In this document: in pieces, positions 13,951 through 24,100 of the stretch
Position numbering within the stretch: the stretch's first letter is position 1
Layout of the letters: each line of letters begins with the position of its first letter
Source of the DNA: JABSOG01 sp041583135
GTDB lineage: Bacteria; Pseudomonadota; Gammaproteobacteria; Enterobacterales; Alteromonadaceae
Direction: 5' to 3'
Assembly (NCBI GenBank): GCA_041583135.1
Contig: JBFHGJ010000046.1
Location: forward strand, 1 to 41,824
Length of the DNA: 41,824 nucleotides
Notes under the pieces: generated by a model
What the model saw: only the letters and a program-made list of their open reading frames with translations
What the model was told of the DNA's origin: nothing
The model's database searches: none
Made by a program: the position numbers and the translations under genes

Positions 13951-16230
13951 TTATTGATTGTAGTACCAATGTGGCATCAATTCGGTGCGTGCCGTTGTCA
14001 CAATGAGCTTTTCGCTCGATAGCTCAAAACTGACCTGCCCTTGGGTTGCTGTGCTAAGCCCTATCACCCCATGTCTGTCATAGCGCGTCACTACATTTTG
14101 CCGAGGAAACCCGTAACGATTCAAAAATCCACTGCTGTAGACGACATAATGTGGCGCCACTGCTTTAATAAAGGCGTCGCTCGAAGATGAGTTGCTGCCA
14201 TGGTGAGGCGAAATGATGACGGTAGAGTTGAGCTGCAACGTTCTATGTTGTATCAATCGAGCCTCGACGTGTTTTGAAATGTCACCGGGCAATAAGACGG
14301 AATGATATCGGTTGGATATGCGCACAACACATGAACTGTCGTTGGTGTTTTTTGGCAACTGCGGATCTTCAAATGGCCACAGCACTTCAACCTTAAGCCC
14401 TTGCCAGCGAAATTCGCCGGCTTTACAGTCATTAGCGCCTTCAGTAAGCTGTCGCGGCAGAATTTTACGATTTACCGGCATTGCCGTCAAAAAGCCCCGC
14501 CAGTTTCCGGCATGGTCATTATCTGAATGGCTGATGATCAAGGTATCGACTTGGCGATAACCTTTAGCCGTCAAAAACGGCAAAACCGCAGCATCGACGG
14601 CATTAAATCCGGTTTGATAATGAGGGCCTAAATCGTACACCAATACTTTGCCTTGGCTTTCTATCACCACACTTAAGCCTTGGCCAACATCAAGCACATT
14701 GACTTTGAATGCCTCTGGCGGCTTTAAAGCATTTAGCAGCAAAGGGAGCAATAGCAGCAATGACAAGGCTCGATGCTGCCTATTGAGATTAACGGTTAAA
14801 GACAGGGAGAAAATAACGCCAAACAGCAAAAACGCTAAAGACATTGAAGATAGCTGATGCCAGCTCATCCCTGACGGGATCCACTGTATTAGACCGAACA
14901 ATAGCGCTACCGATTTATCAGCGATGACAAACGCCCAATACCCACCAACGTCGGCAAGCTCCAACAATGCCCCTAGGAGCGCTAATGGCACAGTGATCAT
15001 ACTGACCCAAGGCACAGCAAAGAGATTGACCACAATACCAGCTAACGATACTCCGTTAAACAATACCAAAGACAAAGGTAGCATCAGCACAAAAAGGGAC
15101 AGCTGTATTTTTATTAAAGGCCGGAGAAAGCCCCAAATCGAGCGCCTAGGTCGTTCAGGCCACCACCAAAAGACCAGCACGATGACCAAAACCGCGATAG
15201 CCGAAAGCCACAAACCTGGCTCCAACACTGCCAGCGGGTCAACCACAAGGATAGAAAATAGCGCGCTTATCACAACAGACTGACGATTAAGGTTCTTCGC
15301 CAGCCAAAGCCCAGTCACAAAAATCAGCAACATGCCAAGCGCCCGCACAGTAGCGATGGCAAACCCCGCCAAATAGGCATAGAACAAAGCACTTAGCAGC
15401 CCGCCAATCAACGCCATTCGCACACTGTTGAACTCTCTTGCGCTTAATACGCCGGCCAACGCAATCACCTGCCTGAAAATCATGCAGCCCAACGCAAAGA
15501 CGATGCCGATATGTAGGCCGGATATTGCCAATAAGTGACTGATACCGGCATGTTGAATCGTTTGCCATTGCGGCTTTGTGATCTGTTGCTTATCTCCCAC
15601 GCTCAGCGCCAATAAAAAGCCTTGGTAAGGCAAAGTCTCTGTGGCGCTTAACAGTTTGAGATACAACGCCTGTCTAGTGTTTTCGCCGCGAGATAGGCGC
15701 TTCGGCCGACTAGAATGAGTGACGTAGCCGCTCGCCCGGATACGTTTGGTCAAGAGATATTTCTGGTAGCTAAAGCCGCCTTCGTTGGCTAGGCCATGAG
15801 GGGGCTTTAGTTTCGCTTCGAGTAAGAGTTTATCACCGACCTGTGGCACAAAAGTGGCGTGTTGCCAACGCATGCGAATGTTCACGTCTTGCCAAAGTGG
15901 TAACGGCTGCTTGTCAAACTGCTGTAGCTTCAAATCGAACCTCGTGATGTCGCCATAGGTTTTGGCGATATCGACAACCGTGCCTTCGAGTTCGACCGGC
16001 TTTTTGACCACTGCCTCAGGAAGCGACCAACTGACCGCCCAATGAGCATGGGCAAAAAAGCAACAAAACCCGACAATAAACCCGGCGGTTATGCGCCAAT
16101 GCCGATAAAAGCAGTAGATAGCGAGCACTATCAATACGATAATACTGGAAAAAGGTGGTAACTCAGCGCAAAATAGCGAGAATATACAACCGATTATAAA
16201 GGCAAGTTGTCCTTGGTGGATAGTTTCCAT
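13951..16230 (-). CDS. comEC: DNA internalisation protein ComEC/Rec2
   Basis: About 759 residues from the chosen start. An N-terminal membrane part leads into a ComEC domain (HAGISHLLAISGLHIGIVFA, residues about 255-275), many transmembrane helices, and a C-terminal metallo-beta-lactamase-like domain with DVGQGLSVVIES and SHSDNDHAGNWRG zinc-ligand motifs. It forms the inner-membrane channel for single-stranded DNA in natural transformation, the C-terminal domain being a likely nuclease. The frame opens at 16302, but the DUF2062 gene starts divergently at 16274, so the ATG at 16230 (METIHQGQLAF), preceded by AAAAGGA, is preferred. Length and domains look intact. Confidence 0.92.
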   Translation of the reverse strand: METIHQGQLAFIIGCIFSLFCAELPPFSSIIVLIVLAIYCFYRHWRITAGFIVGFCCFFAHAHWAVSWSLPEAVVKKPVELEGTVVDIAKTYGDITRFDLKLQQFDKQPLPLWQDVNIRMRWQHATFVPQVGDKLLLEAKLKPPHGLANEGGFSYQKYLLTKRIRASGYVTHSSRPKRLSRGENTRQALYLKLLSATETLPYQGFLLALSVGDKQQITKPQWQTIQHAGISHLLAISGLHIGIVFALGCMIFRQVIALAGVLSAREFNSVRMALIGGLLSALFYAYLAGFAIATVRALGMLLIFVTGLWLAKNLNRQSVVISALFSILVVDPLAVLEPGLWLSAIAVLVIVLVFWWWPERPRRSIWGFLRPLIKIQLSLFVLMLPLSLVLFNGVSLAGIVVNLFAVPWVSMITVPLALLGALLELADVGGYWAFVIADKSVALLFGLIQWIPSGMSWHQLSSMSLAFLLFGVIFSLSLTVNLNRQHRALSLLLLLPLLLNALKPPEAFKVNVLDVGQGLSVVIESQGKVLVYDLGPHYQTGFNAVDAAVLPFLTAKGYRQVDTLIISHSDNDHAGNWRGFLTAMPVNRKILPRQLTEGANDCKAGEFRWQGLKVEVLWPFEDPQLPKNTNDSSCVVRISNRYHSVLLPGDISKHVEARLIQHRTLQLNSTVIISPHHGSNSSSSDAFIKAVAPHYVVYSSGFLNRYGFPRQNVVTRYDRHGVIGLSTATQGQVSFELSSEKLIVTTARTELMPHWYYNQ

Positions 16231-16273
16231 AGTCCTTTTGACACCAACTCCATGACCGAGATATTGATATAGT

Positions 16274-16786
16274 ATGGCTAGGAATTTCATAAAACGCATC
16301 ATGCCCGACCATCAGAAGATCAAACAAAATAAACATCTTCAGATCTTCGGCCCGATCATCCACGAGTCTAATTTGTGGCACCTCAATCGCCGTTCGGCCA
16401 AAGGTGCATTTGCCGTCGGGTTGTTTTTTGCCTTTTGGCCGGTGCCTTTTCAGATGCTTTTGGCGGCGGCGTTGGCGATCATGTTAAGGGTTAACTTGCC
16501 GTTATCTGTCGGGCTGGTCTGGGTGACTAATCCATTGACGATGCCACCTATCTTTTACGGCGCGTATTTGGTTGGTGAGTTTCTCTTAGGCCCCAGTGGT
16601 CATGAATTTGCATTTGAGCCGACATGGACTTGGGTTGTTGAAAGCCTTTCTACCATTGGGCCGACCTTTTTATTTGGCTGTTTGGTATGCGGTGCGTTTT
16701 TTGCCGCAGTCTCTTATTTTGTGGTCGATTGGTTATGGTGTCGTTCGGTGTGGCAGTCTTGGCACAGCAGAAAAAAAGGCCGTTAA
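16274..16786 (+). CDS. DUF2062 inner-membrane protein
   Basis: The 170-residue protein matches DUF2062 from its first residues: ARNFIKRIMPDHQKIK, then IHESNLWHLNRRSAKGAFAVGLFFAFWPVPFQM, followed by two further hydrophobic stretches. The function is unknown. The start at 16274 is supported by the family pattern reading through it. It is divergent from comEC (about 43 bp between starts) and ends before a strong bidirectional terminator. Confidence 0.92.
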   Translation: MARNFIKRIMPDHQKIKQNKHLQIFGPIIHESNLWHLNRRSAKGAFAVGLFFAFWPVPFQMLLAAALAIMLRVNLPLSVGLVWVTNPLTMPPIFYGAYLVGEFLLGPSGHEFAFEPTWTWVVESLSTIGPTFLFGCLVCGAFFAAVSYFVVDWLWCRSVWQSWHSRKKGR

Positions 16787-16802
16787 CTTTTTGCTATTCA
16801 AC

Positions 16803-16829
16803 AAAAAAGGGCGTATTCGCCCTTTTTTT
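16803..16829. terminator. Bidirectional intrinsic terminator
   Basis: An 11-bp stem (AAAAAAGGGCG at 16803-16813, CGCCCTTTTTT at 16818-16828) with a 4-nt loop is flanked by A and T runs, so it can stop transcription from the DUF2062 gene and from the minus-strand TIGR02647 gene. Confidence 0.92.
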
Positions 16830-16853
16830 GATTCAAAGTCGTGCTTGCTGGTG

Positions 16854-17099
16854 CTATAAGCAGCGCTCTGATGTTAACAAAGTGCCTGCGTTGTGCAGGT
16901 ATTCCAGCAGCTCTCTCCCTAGCTCGGTCAGATAGCCACCGTCTTCTTGGGTAATAAAGCCTTTGTCAAACAGTCTTACAGCAGCTTGACGCACGGCCGT
17001 GTCGGCCTGATGATGAATTTTGATCCCTTCTTGAATGCTGTCTGGGTTAAATTTGACCAGTAGGTTGATTTCGTCGATCATTTCTTGGTTAAAGAACAT
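16854..17099 (-). CDS. TIGR02647-family small protein
   Basis: The 81-residue protein matches TIGR02647 along its length: MFFNQEMIDEINLLVKFN, TQEGIKIHH-type centre (QEGIKIHHQADTA) and FITQEDGGYLTELGREL. The C-terminal half reads like a small winged helix, and a DNA-binding role has been suggested for the family, but it is uncharacterised. A ribosome-binding site (GAGGGA) lies 6 nt before the ATG. It follows lolE by about 85 bp on the same strand. Confidence 0.88.
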   Translation of the reverse strand: MFFNQEMIDEINLLVKFNPDSIQEGIKIHHQADTAVRQAAVRLFDKGFITQEDGGYLTELGRELLEYLHNAGTLLTSERCL

Positions 17100-17184
17100 T
17101 AGGATCCCTCATTTTGCTTTTAGTATTGTCATCAGTTAACACCACAAGTGGCATTTTAGCAATAAAATATTGCCGCTTATCGGC

Positions 17185-18432
17185 CTAACTATTGCCCAGT
17201 ATCACGGCCGGGTCTATTTTAGCCGCTTTTTTCGCCGGATAGAGTGTCGCGACTGTTGAGGTTACCAGTGCTATCACTGTCGCAACGACCACATCCTGCC
17301 ACATTAGTTGTGACGGAATGAAGTTGATAAAATACACATCGTCCTGTAAAAAATGCCTGCCGCTGAGGGTTTCTATCCAGACAAATATTTGCGGCAGATA
17401 AATCGAAATAACCACGCCAAACACCACGCCAAGAACAATCCCTTTAAGGCCGTTGCCAAGCCCTTGAAACATAAAGGTAAGAATAATGGTCTTATCATCC
17501 GCGCCCATGGTTTTGAGGATGGCAATGTCCGACTGCTTCTCTTTGACCGACATCACCAAGGTGGACACGATGTTAAAACTGGCAACGGCAATGACAATAA
17601 ACAACACCAGATACATAATAAAGCGCACCAATTGTATGTCTTGGTACAAGTGACCCTGACTTCTATACCAGCTGATCATATAGACCGTATCGGTAAGCTT
17701 CATGCCGATCTCATGGGCAAGGCTATCGGCCTGAAAGACATTTTCAATCGACAAACGATAGCCTTCAATGGCACCGGGTTCGACCCCCTTCAACTCACGG
17801 GCTTCCTCTAAGTTCATGTAGCCCAGTGAAAAATCCAACTGGCCGCCCATCTTAAAGATGCCAAGTAACTTTAAGTTGGCGTATTTTGGCGGTTTGAGTG
17901 AAAAGCTGCGGTCTACTTGGGGTAGCATCACTGTCAATGTATCGCCGATGGCCACGTTCAATTGCTGCGCCAGACCGGCGCCAAGTATCAGACCATCCTG
18001 ACTTTGGCCGATTTGCTGCCACTTGCCTTCGATCATGTATTGGTCGATGTTGGACACTTTTTGCTCCCGTGCGACATCGACGCCACGGATCTCTATGGCA
18101 AACAGGCGTTCGCCCCGCTGCACCATGCCTTTAAGGGGCACGAAAGGTGCTGTTGCCTTGACTTTAGGATGACGTTCAATGTCAGCCAGTTTTTGCTGCC
18201 ATTGATAAATTGGCTTATCGACAGCGACATATTCTATGTGTGGTACGATAGACAACAAGCGATTGACCAATTCGCGTTCAAACCCGTTCATCACCGACAG
18301 CGCGATGATCAAACTGGCCACACCTAAGGTGATCCCCAAAGTCGATGACAGTGAGATAAACGAAATGAAACGGTTTTTCAGCTTGGCCTTGCGGTAGCGA
18401 TTGCTGATGTTCAGGGCGAGAGACAGTGACAT
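17185..18432 (-). CDS. lolE: Lipoprotein-releasing ABC transporter permease LolE
   Basis: From the ATG at 18432 it has 415 residues (the frame opens at a TTG at 18438). It has the LolC/E topology: one N-terminal transmembrane helix (SLSSTLGITLGVASLIIALSVMNGF), a large periplasmic domain (about 50-270), and three C-terminal helices with the coupling region FNIVSTLVMSVKEKQSDIAILKTMGAD. With LolC and LolD it extracts outer-membrane lipoproteins from the inner membrane. It is the third gene of the operon, 11 nt after lolD. LolE rather than LolC is assigned by order and length. Confidence 0.93.
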   Translation of the reverse strand: MSLSLALNISNRYRKAKLKNRFISFISLSSTLGITLGVASLIIALSVMNGFERELVNRLLSIVPHIEYVAVDKPIYQWQQKLADIERHPKVKATAPFVPLKGMVQRGERLFAIEIRGVDVAREQKVSNIDQYMIEGKWQQIGQSQDGLILGAGLAQQLNVAIGDTLTVMLPQVDRSFSLKPPKYANLKLLGIFKMGGQLDFSLGYMNLEEARELKGVEPGAIEGYRLSIENVFQADSLAHEIGMKLTDTVYMISWYRSQGHLYQDIQLVRFIMYLVLFIVIAVASFNIVSTLVMSVKEKQSDIAILKTMGADDKTIILTFMFQGLGNGLKGIVLGVVFGVVISIYLPQIFVWIETLSGRHFLQDDVYFINFIPSQLMWQDVVVATVIALVTSTVATLYPAKKAAKIDPAVILGNS

Positions 18433-18443
18433 TGGCAAAGGCC

Positions 18444-19151
18444 CTAACGTAAGTTGGCGACGATATGTGGTTTGGGGATCCCCTCTAAATGGCCATCGAT
18501 AAGGCGAATTGAGCGGTCCAGTTTATTGGCAAGCCCGGTATCATGGGTTACCACCACAAAGCTGGTGTTGACTGTCTCGTTCAGGGCTCTGAGTAGTTTA
18601 TAGATTTTTTCCGCATTGCCGTGATCTAAGTTACCGGTGGGTTCGTCGGCAAGTACCAAAGTAGGCTCAGTGACTAAGGCTCTGGCAATGGCCACCCGTT
18701 GACGTTCGCCGCCGGACAGCTCAGAGGGTAAGTGCTTGGCACGATGTTCAAGTCCGACTTGCTCGATAAGCGTCGCCGCTTTGGCTTGGGCCTTAGATGC
18801 CGATTCACCGCGGATCAGCAGTGGCATTGCAACATTCTCAATGGCGCTAAACTCCATTAACAGATGGTGGAACTGGTAAATAAAGCCCAAATGTCGATTG
18901 CGAAAGGCGGCTTGCTCTTTGGCGTTGAGCTGATGGATATCCTGACCATCGATAAGGATATGGCCCTTGGTCGGTGTATCTAAGGTGCCCAGTAAATGCA
19001 ACAAGGTACTTTTGCCAGAACCCGAGCTGCCGACAATGGCGACCTGCTCGCCTTTTTTAACATCAAAGTGCAACCCGTGCAGCACCGGTGTTTCGAATTT
19101 GCCGTCTGTGTATGTCTTGTACAGCTCGCGACATTCGATCACATTACTCAT
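18444..19151 (-). CDS. lolD: Lipoprotein-releasing ABC transporter ATPase LolD
   Basis: A 235-residue ABC ATPase with Walker A (GSSGSGKSTLLHLLG, about residues 42-56), signature (LSGGERQRVAIARAL), Walker B (LVLADEPTGNLD) and H-loop (VVTHD). The YQFHHLLMEFSAIENVAMPL segment is typical of LolD/MacB-type ATPases. It powers release of lipoproteins to LolA. It overlaps lolC by 8 nt and precedes lolE. Confidence 0.96.
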   Translation of the reverse strand: MSNVIECRELYKTYTDGKFETPVLHGLHFDVKKGEQVAIVGSSGSGKSTLLHLLGTLDTPTKGHILIDGQDIHQLNAKEQAAFRNRHLGFIYQFHHLLMEFSAIENVAMPLLIRGESASKAQAKAATLIEQVGLEHRAKHLPSELSGGERQRVAIARALVTEPTLVLADEPTGNLDHGNAEKIYKLLRALNETVNTSFVVVTHDTGLANKLDRSIRLIDGHLEGIPKPHIVANLR

Positions 19152-20361
19152 AGCGTAATACCTCTACAGGTTTAATATTGGCGGCTTTGCGCGCAGGATA
19201 CAAGGTGGCGATAAAGCTCAATAACACCGCCGATACGGCGATAAACACCACTTCACTGAGGTGCATTAAAATGGGGAGTTCACCAAATCCGGCGCCGATG
19301 ATGTCGATTGAAAAGAAATTAAGCACCGGATTAGCCACTTGGCAAATGATAACGCCCAATATGGCGCCGATTAACGCGCCCCATAGGCCGTTGTACAAAC
19401 CTTGTATCATAAAGATCTTTTGCACCGCAAAGTTGTCGATACCTTGGGTTTTCAGTATCGCCACCTCACCTTGCTTTTCAGTAACCATCATCACCAATGC
19501 CGAGACGATATTAAAGGCCGCAACGGCAATTATCAGTCCCAACATGATCCACATCATGTGTTTTTCCATTTTTACCGCAGAGAACAGCTTACCGTAACTC
19601 TCGCGCCAATCGCTGACATTAAATTCAGGTAATGCTTCGCCAAGTGCCTTTGAGACCTGCGGGGCCTCGAAGGCATCTTCAAGATACAAGCGTATGCCGC
19701 TGATCTCATCGTCTTGTAATCGTAACAGTTTGGCCGCAGAAGGCCCGGAGGTAAATATCACTTTATCGTCTATTTCCGAGCCGGTATTGAAGATACCGAC
19801 GATGGTAAACTTGCGATGTCTCGGCATACGCCCCAAAGGCGTGTAATCACTGGCGCCGGCCACCATAATTCTAACCTTATCACCCATCGACACTTGCATT
19901 TTACTGGCAAGGTAATGGCCGATGATCACTGAATATTTCTTTTCATAGAGGTTTTGCCAACTGCCAAAGGCCATGTCTTTTTCTATCGGCGCAAAATCTT
20001 GGTCGAATACCCCTTGGAGCATAACCCCTTCTAACGCGCCGGGTGCCTGCACCATCGCTTGAGATTGAACATACGGTTGAACCTGGCTCACTTTGGGGTG
20101 CTGTTTGAGGGTTGGCATGATCCCGCGCCACTGACTGGTCTTGTGGTGGTCTTGGGTGACGATAACTTGGGGGATCACCCCTAAAATCTTGTCTTTAAGT
20201 TGCGCCTCGAAGCCGTTCATCACCGACACCACCACAATAAGGGATAAAACCCCTAGGGCAATACCGGCCATAGAAAAAAACGAAATAAAGGAGATAAACG
20301 CGTTGCCTTTGTTGGCGCGGGAGTAGCGCAATCCGATAAAGAGGCTCAGTGGCTGATACAT
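19144..20361 (-). CDS. lolC: Lipoprotein-releasing ABC transporter permease LolC
   Basis: A 405-residue protein with the same layout as LolE: a first helix (FFSMAGIALGVLSLIVVVSVMNGF), a large periplasmic part, and three C-terminal helices with FNIVSALVMMVTEKQGEVAILKTQGID. It heads the lolCDE operon. The C-terminal permease domain is FtsX-like. LolC is the subunit that recruits LolA in known systems. The upstream 160-bp gap also holds the start of the divergent PilZ gene. Confidence 0.94.
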   Translation of the reverse strand: MYQPLSLFIGLRYSRANKGNAFISFISFFSMAGIALGVLSLIVVVSVMNGFEAQLKDKILGVIPQVIVTQDHHKTSQWRGIMPTLKQHPKVSQVQPYVQSQAMVQAPGALEGVMLQGVFDQDFAPIEKDMAFGSWQNLYEKKYSVIIGHYLASKMQVSMGDKVRIMVAGASDYTPLGRMPRHRKFTIVGIFNTGSEIDDKVIFTSGPSAAKLLRLQDDEISGIRLYLEDAFEAPQVSKALGEALPEFNVSDWRESYGKLFSAVKMEKHMMWIMLGLIIAVAAFNIVSALVMMVTEKQGEVAILKTQGIDNFAVQKIFMIQGLYNGLWGALIGAILGVIICQVANPVLNFFSIDIIGAGFGELPILMHLSEVVFIAVSAVLLSFIATLYPARKAANIKPVEVLRYE

Positions 20362-20520
20362 GTAATATGGCGTTCCTGGCAGTTTTTTGATTCAAAAGTG
20401 CTGAAAAAACAGCAATATTTGTTCGCTTTGAGCTTTTCGTCTTGCTAATCAAGCAGCTGTTGGTGATAATAATTTTTTATATCCTTTGACACAAGCAGAT
20501 CCTAAGCGCTCGGGCGAAAA

Positions 20521-21153
20521 ATGAACGACAACTCACCAGCAAATGAGACAACTCCCCTCAGTCATGAGCAAAAAATGGCATTGTTTAGTGAATACTTCAG
20601 TGTCGAGCAGGACATCGGCGTCAATGTGATCCCCTTCGAGCCGAATGCCGTACTACCCTCCTATGATGCGTTTGTGCGACTAATGCCCTACTCGTTCAGG
20701 CTGGCCAGTGAAGTCAGCGGTATCGAATCTCAAGCGCTGCGCGCTTTAAGAAACCTAGGCCATTATGGTGATGACTTGGTGACTTTTCTCAAGGCACAGT
20801 CGCGTAAAATCGACCTGATCATGAGTTATCTCATGACCATGGAAGATGAGGATGAACATCGTTTGTTTGCCCATTCTTACGGCGGTGGCGGTGTGACCCT
20901 TAAAATGCAAGAGGCGGTCGAATTGGGGATGCTCTACAAACTAAAATTGTTTTTGACCGATGAAGCTGCGGCCATTTTTTGTATTGGTGAAGTGATAGAC
21001 CTAGAGCAAACAGATGACGGCTATCTGGTAAAATTCTACTATGCCCGTATTCGTGAAGATGACCGAGAAATATTGGTCCGCGCTAGCCTGCATCAACAAA
21101 CCAAGCAGCTTAAAAGACTGAGCGAGAACAAGCGCAAAGACCAAGCCACCTAA
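20521..21153 (+). CDS. PilZ-domain-like protein
   Basis: A 210-residue cytoplasmic protein. The N-terminal half is helical; the C-terminal half has a small beta-barrel pattern with AHSYGGGGVTLKM where PilZ proteins carry their (D/N)xSxxG turn, then GMLYKLKLFL and a VKFYYARIREDDREILV strand pair. The canonical RxxxR motif for c-di-GMP binding is not evident, so binding is uncertain. It lies 28 nt before mfd; a PilZ gene in this spot is common in Alteromonadales, as far as I recall. No strong ribosome-binding site is seen. Confidence 0.7.
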   Translation: MNDNSPANETTPLSHEQKMALFSEYFSVEQDIGVNVIPFEPNAVLPSYDAFVRLMPYSFRLASEVSGIESQALRALRNLGHYGDDLVTFLKAQSRKIDLIMSYLMTMEDEDEHRLFAHSYGGGGVTLKMQEAVELGMLYKLKLFLTDEAAAIFCIGEVIDLEQTDDGYLVKFYYARIREDDREILVRASLHQQTKQLKRLSENKRKDQAT

Positions 21154-21181
21154 TTATCAAATCGAGTTTACGTTTTATCTC

Positions 21182-24100
21182 ATGACCATTTCGTTAGATC
21201 TGCCTTTAACCAAATCACCCTCCGATAAAATTCACTGGGGCAACCTCATCGGTGCCTCAATGGCCCTCAGTATCTGTCATGCCGCTATCGAACACGATGG
21301 CGCAGTGATGTTGATAGTCGCCGACACGCCAAGCGCGCTGAAGCTCGAAGCCGAGCTGGATTTTTTTAAGCGACCCCATCAAATGGACGTGCTGGTCTTT
21401 CCTGACTGGGAAACACTGCCTTACGATACGTTTTCACCCCATCAAGACATCATTTCGCAACGACTACTGACCTTACACCAATTGCTCAGTATGAAACGCG
21501 GGATTGTCATTGTGCCGATCAACACCTTGATGTTGCGATTAGCGCCCAAGTCGTTTTTGGGGATGAATACACTCATCATCGATAAAGCGCAGACCATCAA
21601 TTTAAGCGACCTGCGCCGGCAACTCGATGAAACCGGATATCGCTTGGTCGATCAGGTAATGGAGCATGGCGAGTTCAGTATTCGTGGCTCGATAGTCGAT
21701 TTATACCCTATGGGTAGCAAGCACCCTTATCGTTTAGACTTTTTCGATGATGAAGTCGAAACCATACGCTTATTTGACCCCGAGTCTCAGCGCTCTGGCG
21801 ATCATATTAATAAGATACGGTTATTGCCTGCCCACGAGTTTCCGACCGACAAAGCGGCGATTGAGCGCTTTCGCAGTGCTTATCGCGAGAAATTCAACGT
21901 ACGCAACGAAAAAGAATCGGTCTATCAGCAAGTATCGAAAAACATTTTACCATCAGGCATTGAGTATTATCTGCCGTTGTTTTTTGAACAAACCGCCACG
22001 TTATTCGAGTTTTTACCAAAGAACACGCTGTTGCTGACCAGCGGTGAAATTGAAGACAGTGCCAAGCGCTACTGGCAGGATATCGAGCGGCGTTATGAAG
22101 ATCGCCGTTACGACCCGATGCGCCCGTTACTTGAGCCCAGAGATCTGTTTATGCCGGTCGATGAGTTGTTTGGCGGCATCAAACAGTTTGCGCAAGTCAA
22201 AATGCACATTGCTAAGGTCAGAGCTAAAGCCGGCTATACCAATTTGAAAGTTGCGCCGTTGCCTGAGGTGGCCGTTGACCATAAGCACAAACAACCGCTA
22301 CATCAGCTACAAGGCCTTGTTTTAAAACACAAGAAAAATGGCGGCAAAATCATTTTCAGCGTTGAATCGCAAGGCCGCCGAGAAACGTTGCTTGAGTTGT
22401 TGGCCAAAGCCAGTTTAGCGCCTAAAATGTTTGCCGATCTACCGAGCTTTTTGGCCGCCAGTGACGACATCGGTATATTGATCGGCAGTGCCGAAACCGG
22501 CTTTATTGCCAAACTTGAATCGCTACAGTTTGCCTTTATCACCGAGAACGAACTGCTTGGCGCGCGGGTCACTCAAAGAAGACGCCGCAAACATGAGGTG
22601 CAAACCTCGCAAGAGGCGGTATTTAGAAACCTGGCCGAATTGTCGATTGGCCAGCCTGTGGTGCATATTGAACATGGTGTAGGTCGTTATCAAGGGTTGC
22701 AGACTCTCGAAGCCGGCGGCATGACGTCAGAGTTTTTGACTCTACTGTACGCCAATGACGCCAAGCTGTATGTGCCTGTCTCCTCCTTACATTTAATCAG
22801 CCGCTACAGCGGCGGCGGCGATCCTGAAAAAGCGCCTTTACATAAACTCGGCTCGGATACGTGGGAAAAAGCCAAGCGTAAAGCCAGTGAAAAAGTCAGA
22901 GATGTCGCCGCCGAGCTTTTGGATATTTATGCCCAGCGCGCCGCCAAGCCCGGTTTCGGCTATCGTTACGACCGCAATGATTATGATGCCTTTGCCGCAG
23001 GCTTTAGTTTTGAAGAAACCATCGACCAACAACAAGCCATCAGCGCGGTAATTGACGATATGCGCTCCGATAAGGCGATGGATAGGCTGGTTTGTGGTGA
23101 TGTTGGCTTTGGTAAAACCGAAGTGGCGATGCGCGCGGCGTTTATTGCCATTGAGGGCGGCAAACAGGTTACAGTGTTGGTACCGACCACTTTGCTGGCG
23201 CAACAGCATTTTGAGAATTTCAAAGACCGTTTTGCCAATTGGCCGGTGAAAGTGGAACTACTATCGCGTTTTCGTTCCGCCAAAGAACAAAAGCAAGTAA
23301 TAGAACAGCTGGAAAACGGCCAAGTGGATTTGGTTATTGGGACTCACAGACTGCTCAATCAAGATATTCGCTATAAAGATTTAGGGCTGCTGATCATCGA
23401 CGAAGAACATCGTTTTGGGGTGAGGCAAAAAGAAAAGCTCAAAGCCATCAGGGCCAATGTGGATATTCTTACGCTTACTGCAACCCCTATTCCGCGCACG
23501 CTGAATATGGCCATGAGCGGTATGCGAGACTTGTCGATTATCGCGACGCCACCGGCCAAGCGTTTGGCCATTAAAACCTTTGTTCATCAACGCGATGAGA
23601 AGCTGATCAAAGAGGCCATCAACCGCGAGATTTTACGTGGTGGTCAGGTGTACTTTCTTCACAACGAAGTGGCCACTATCGAAAAGACCGCCCAAGAGAT
23701 CATGGATCTGGTACCTGAGGCACGGGTGGTTGTGGCCCACGGGCAAATGCCTGAGCGTCAGTTAGAAAACATCATGCGTGATTTTTACCATCAGCGCTTT
23801 AATGTCATTGTCTGCACCACCATTATTGAAACCGGTATTGACGTGCCCAGTGCCAATACCATCATCATGGATAGAGCCGACCATCTTGGTTTGGCACAGA
23901 TGCACCAGTTGCGCGGCCGCGTCGGCCGTTCGCATCATCAGGCTTATGCCTATCTGTTGACGCCACACCCAAAAAGAATGACCAAAGACGCAATAAAACG
24001 GCTTGATGCCATTTCGTCACTCGAAGCGCTTGGCGCCGGTTTTGCTCTGGCGACCCAAGACTTGGAGATCCGCGGTGCCGGTGAGCTGTTAGGTGATGAA

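Noticed and set aside
13883..13969. Longer MsbA start at 13969 (TTG)
   Set aside because: It would overlap comEC and add 29 residues without family resemblance; the ATG at 13882 gives the usual length.
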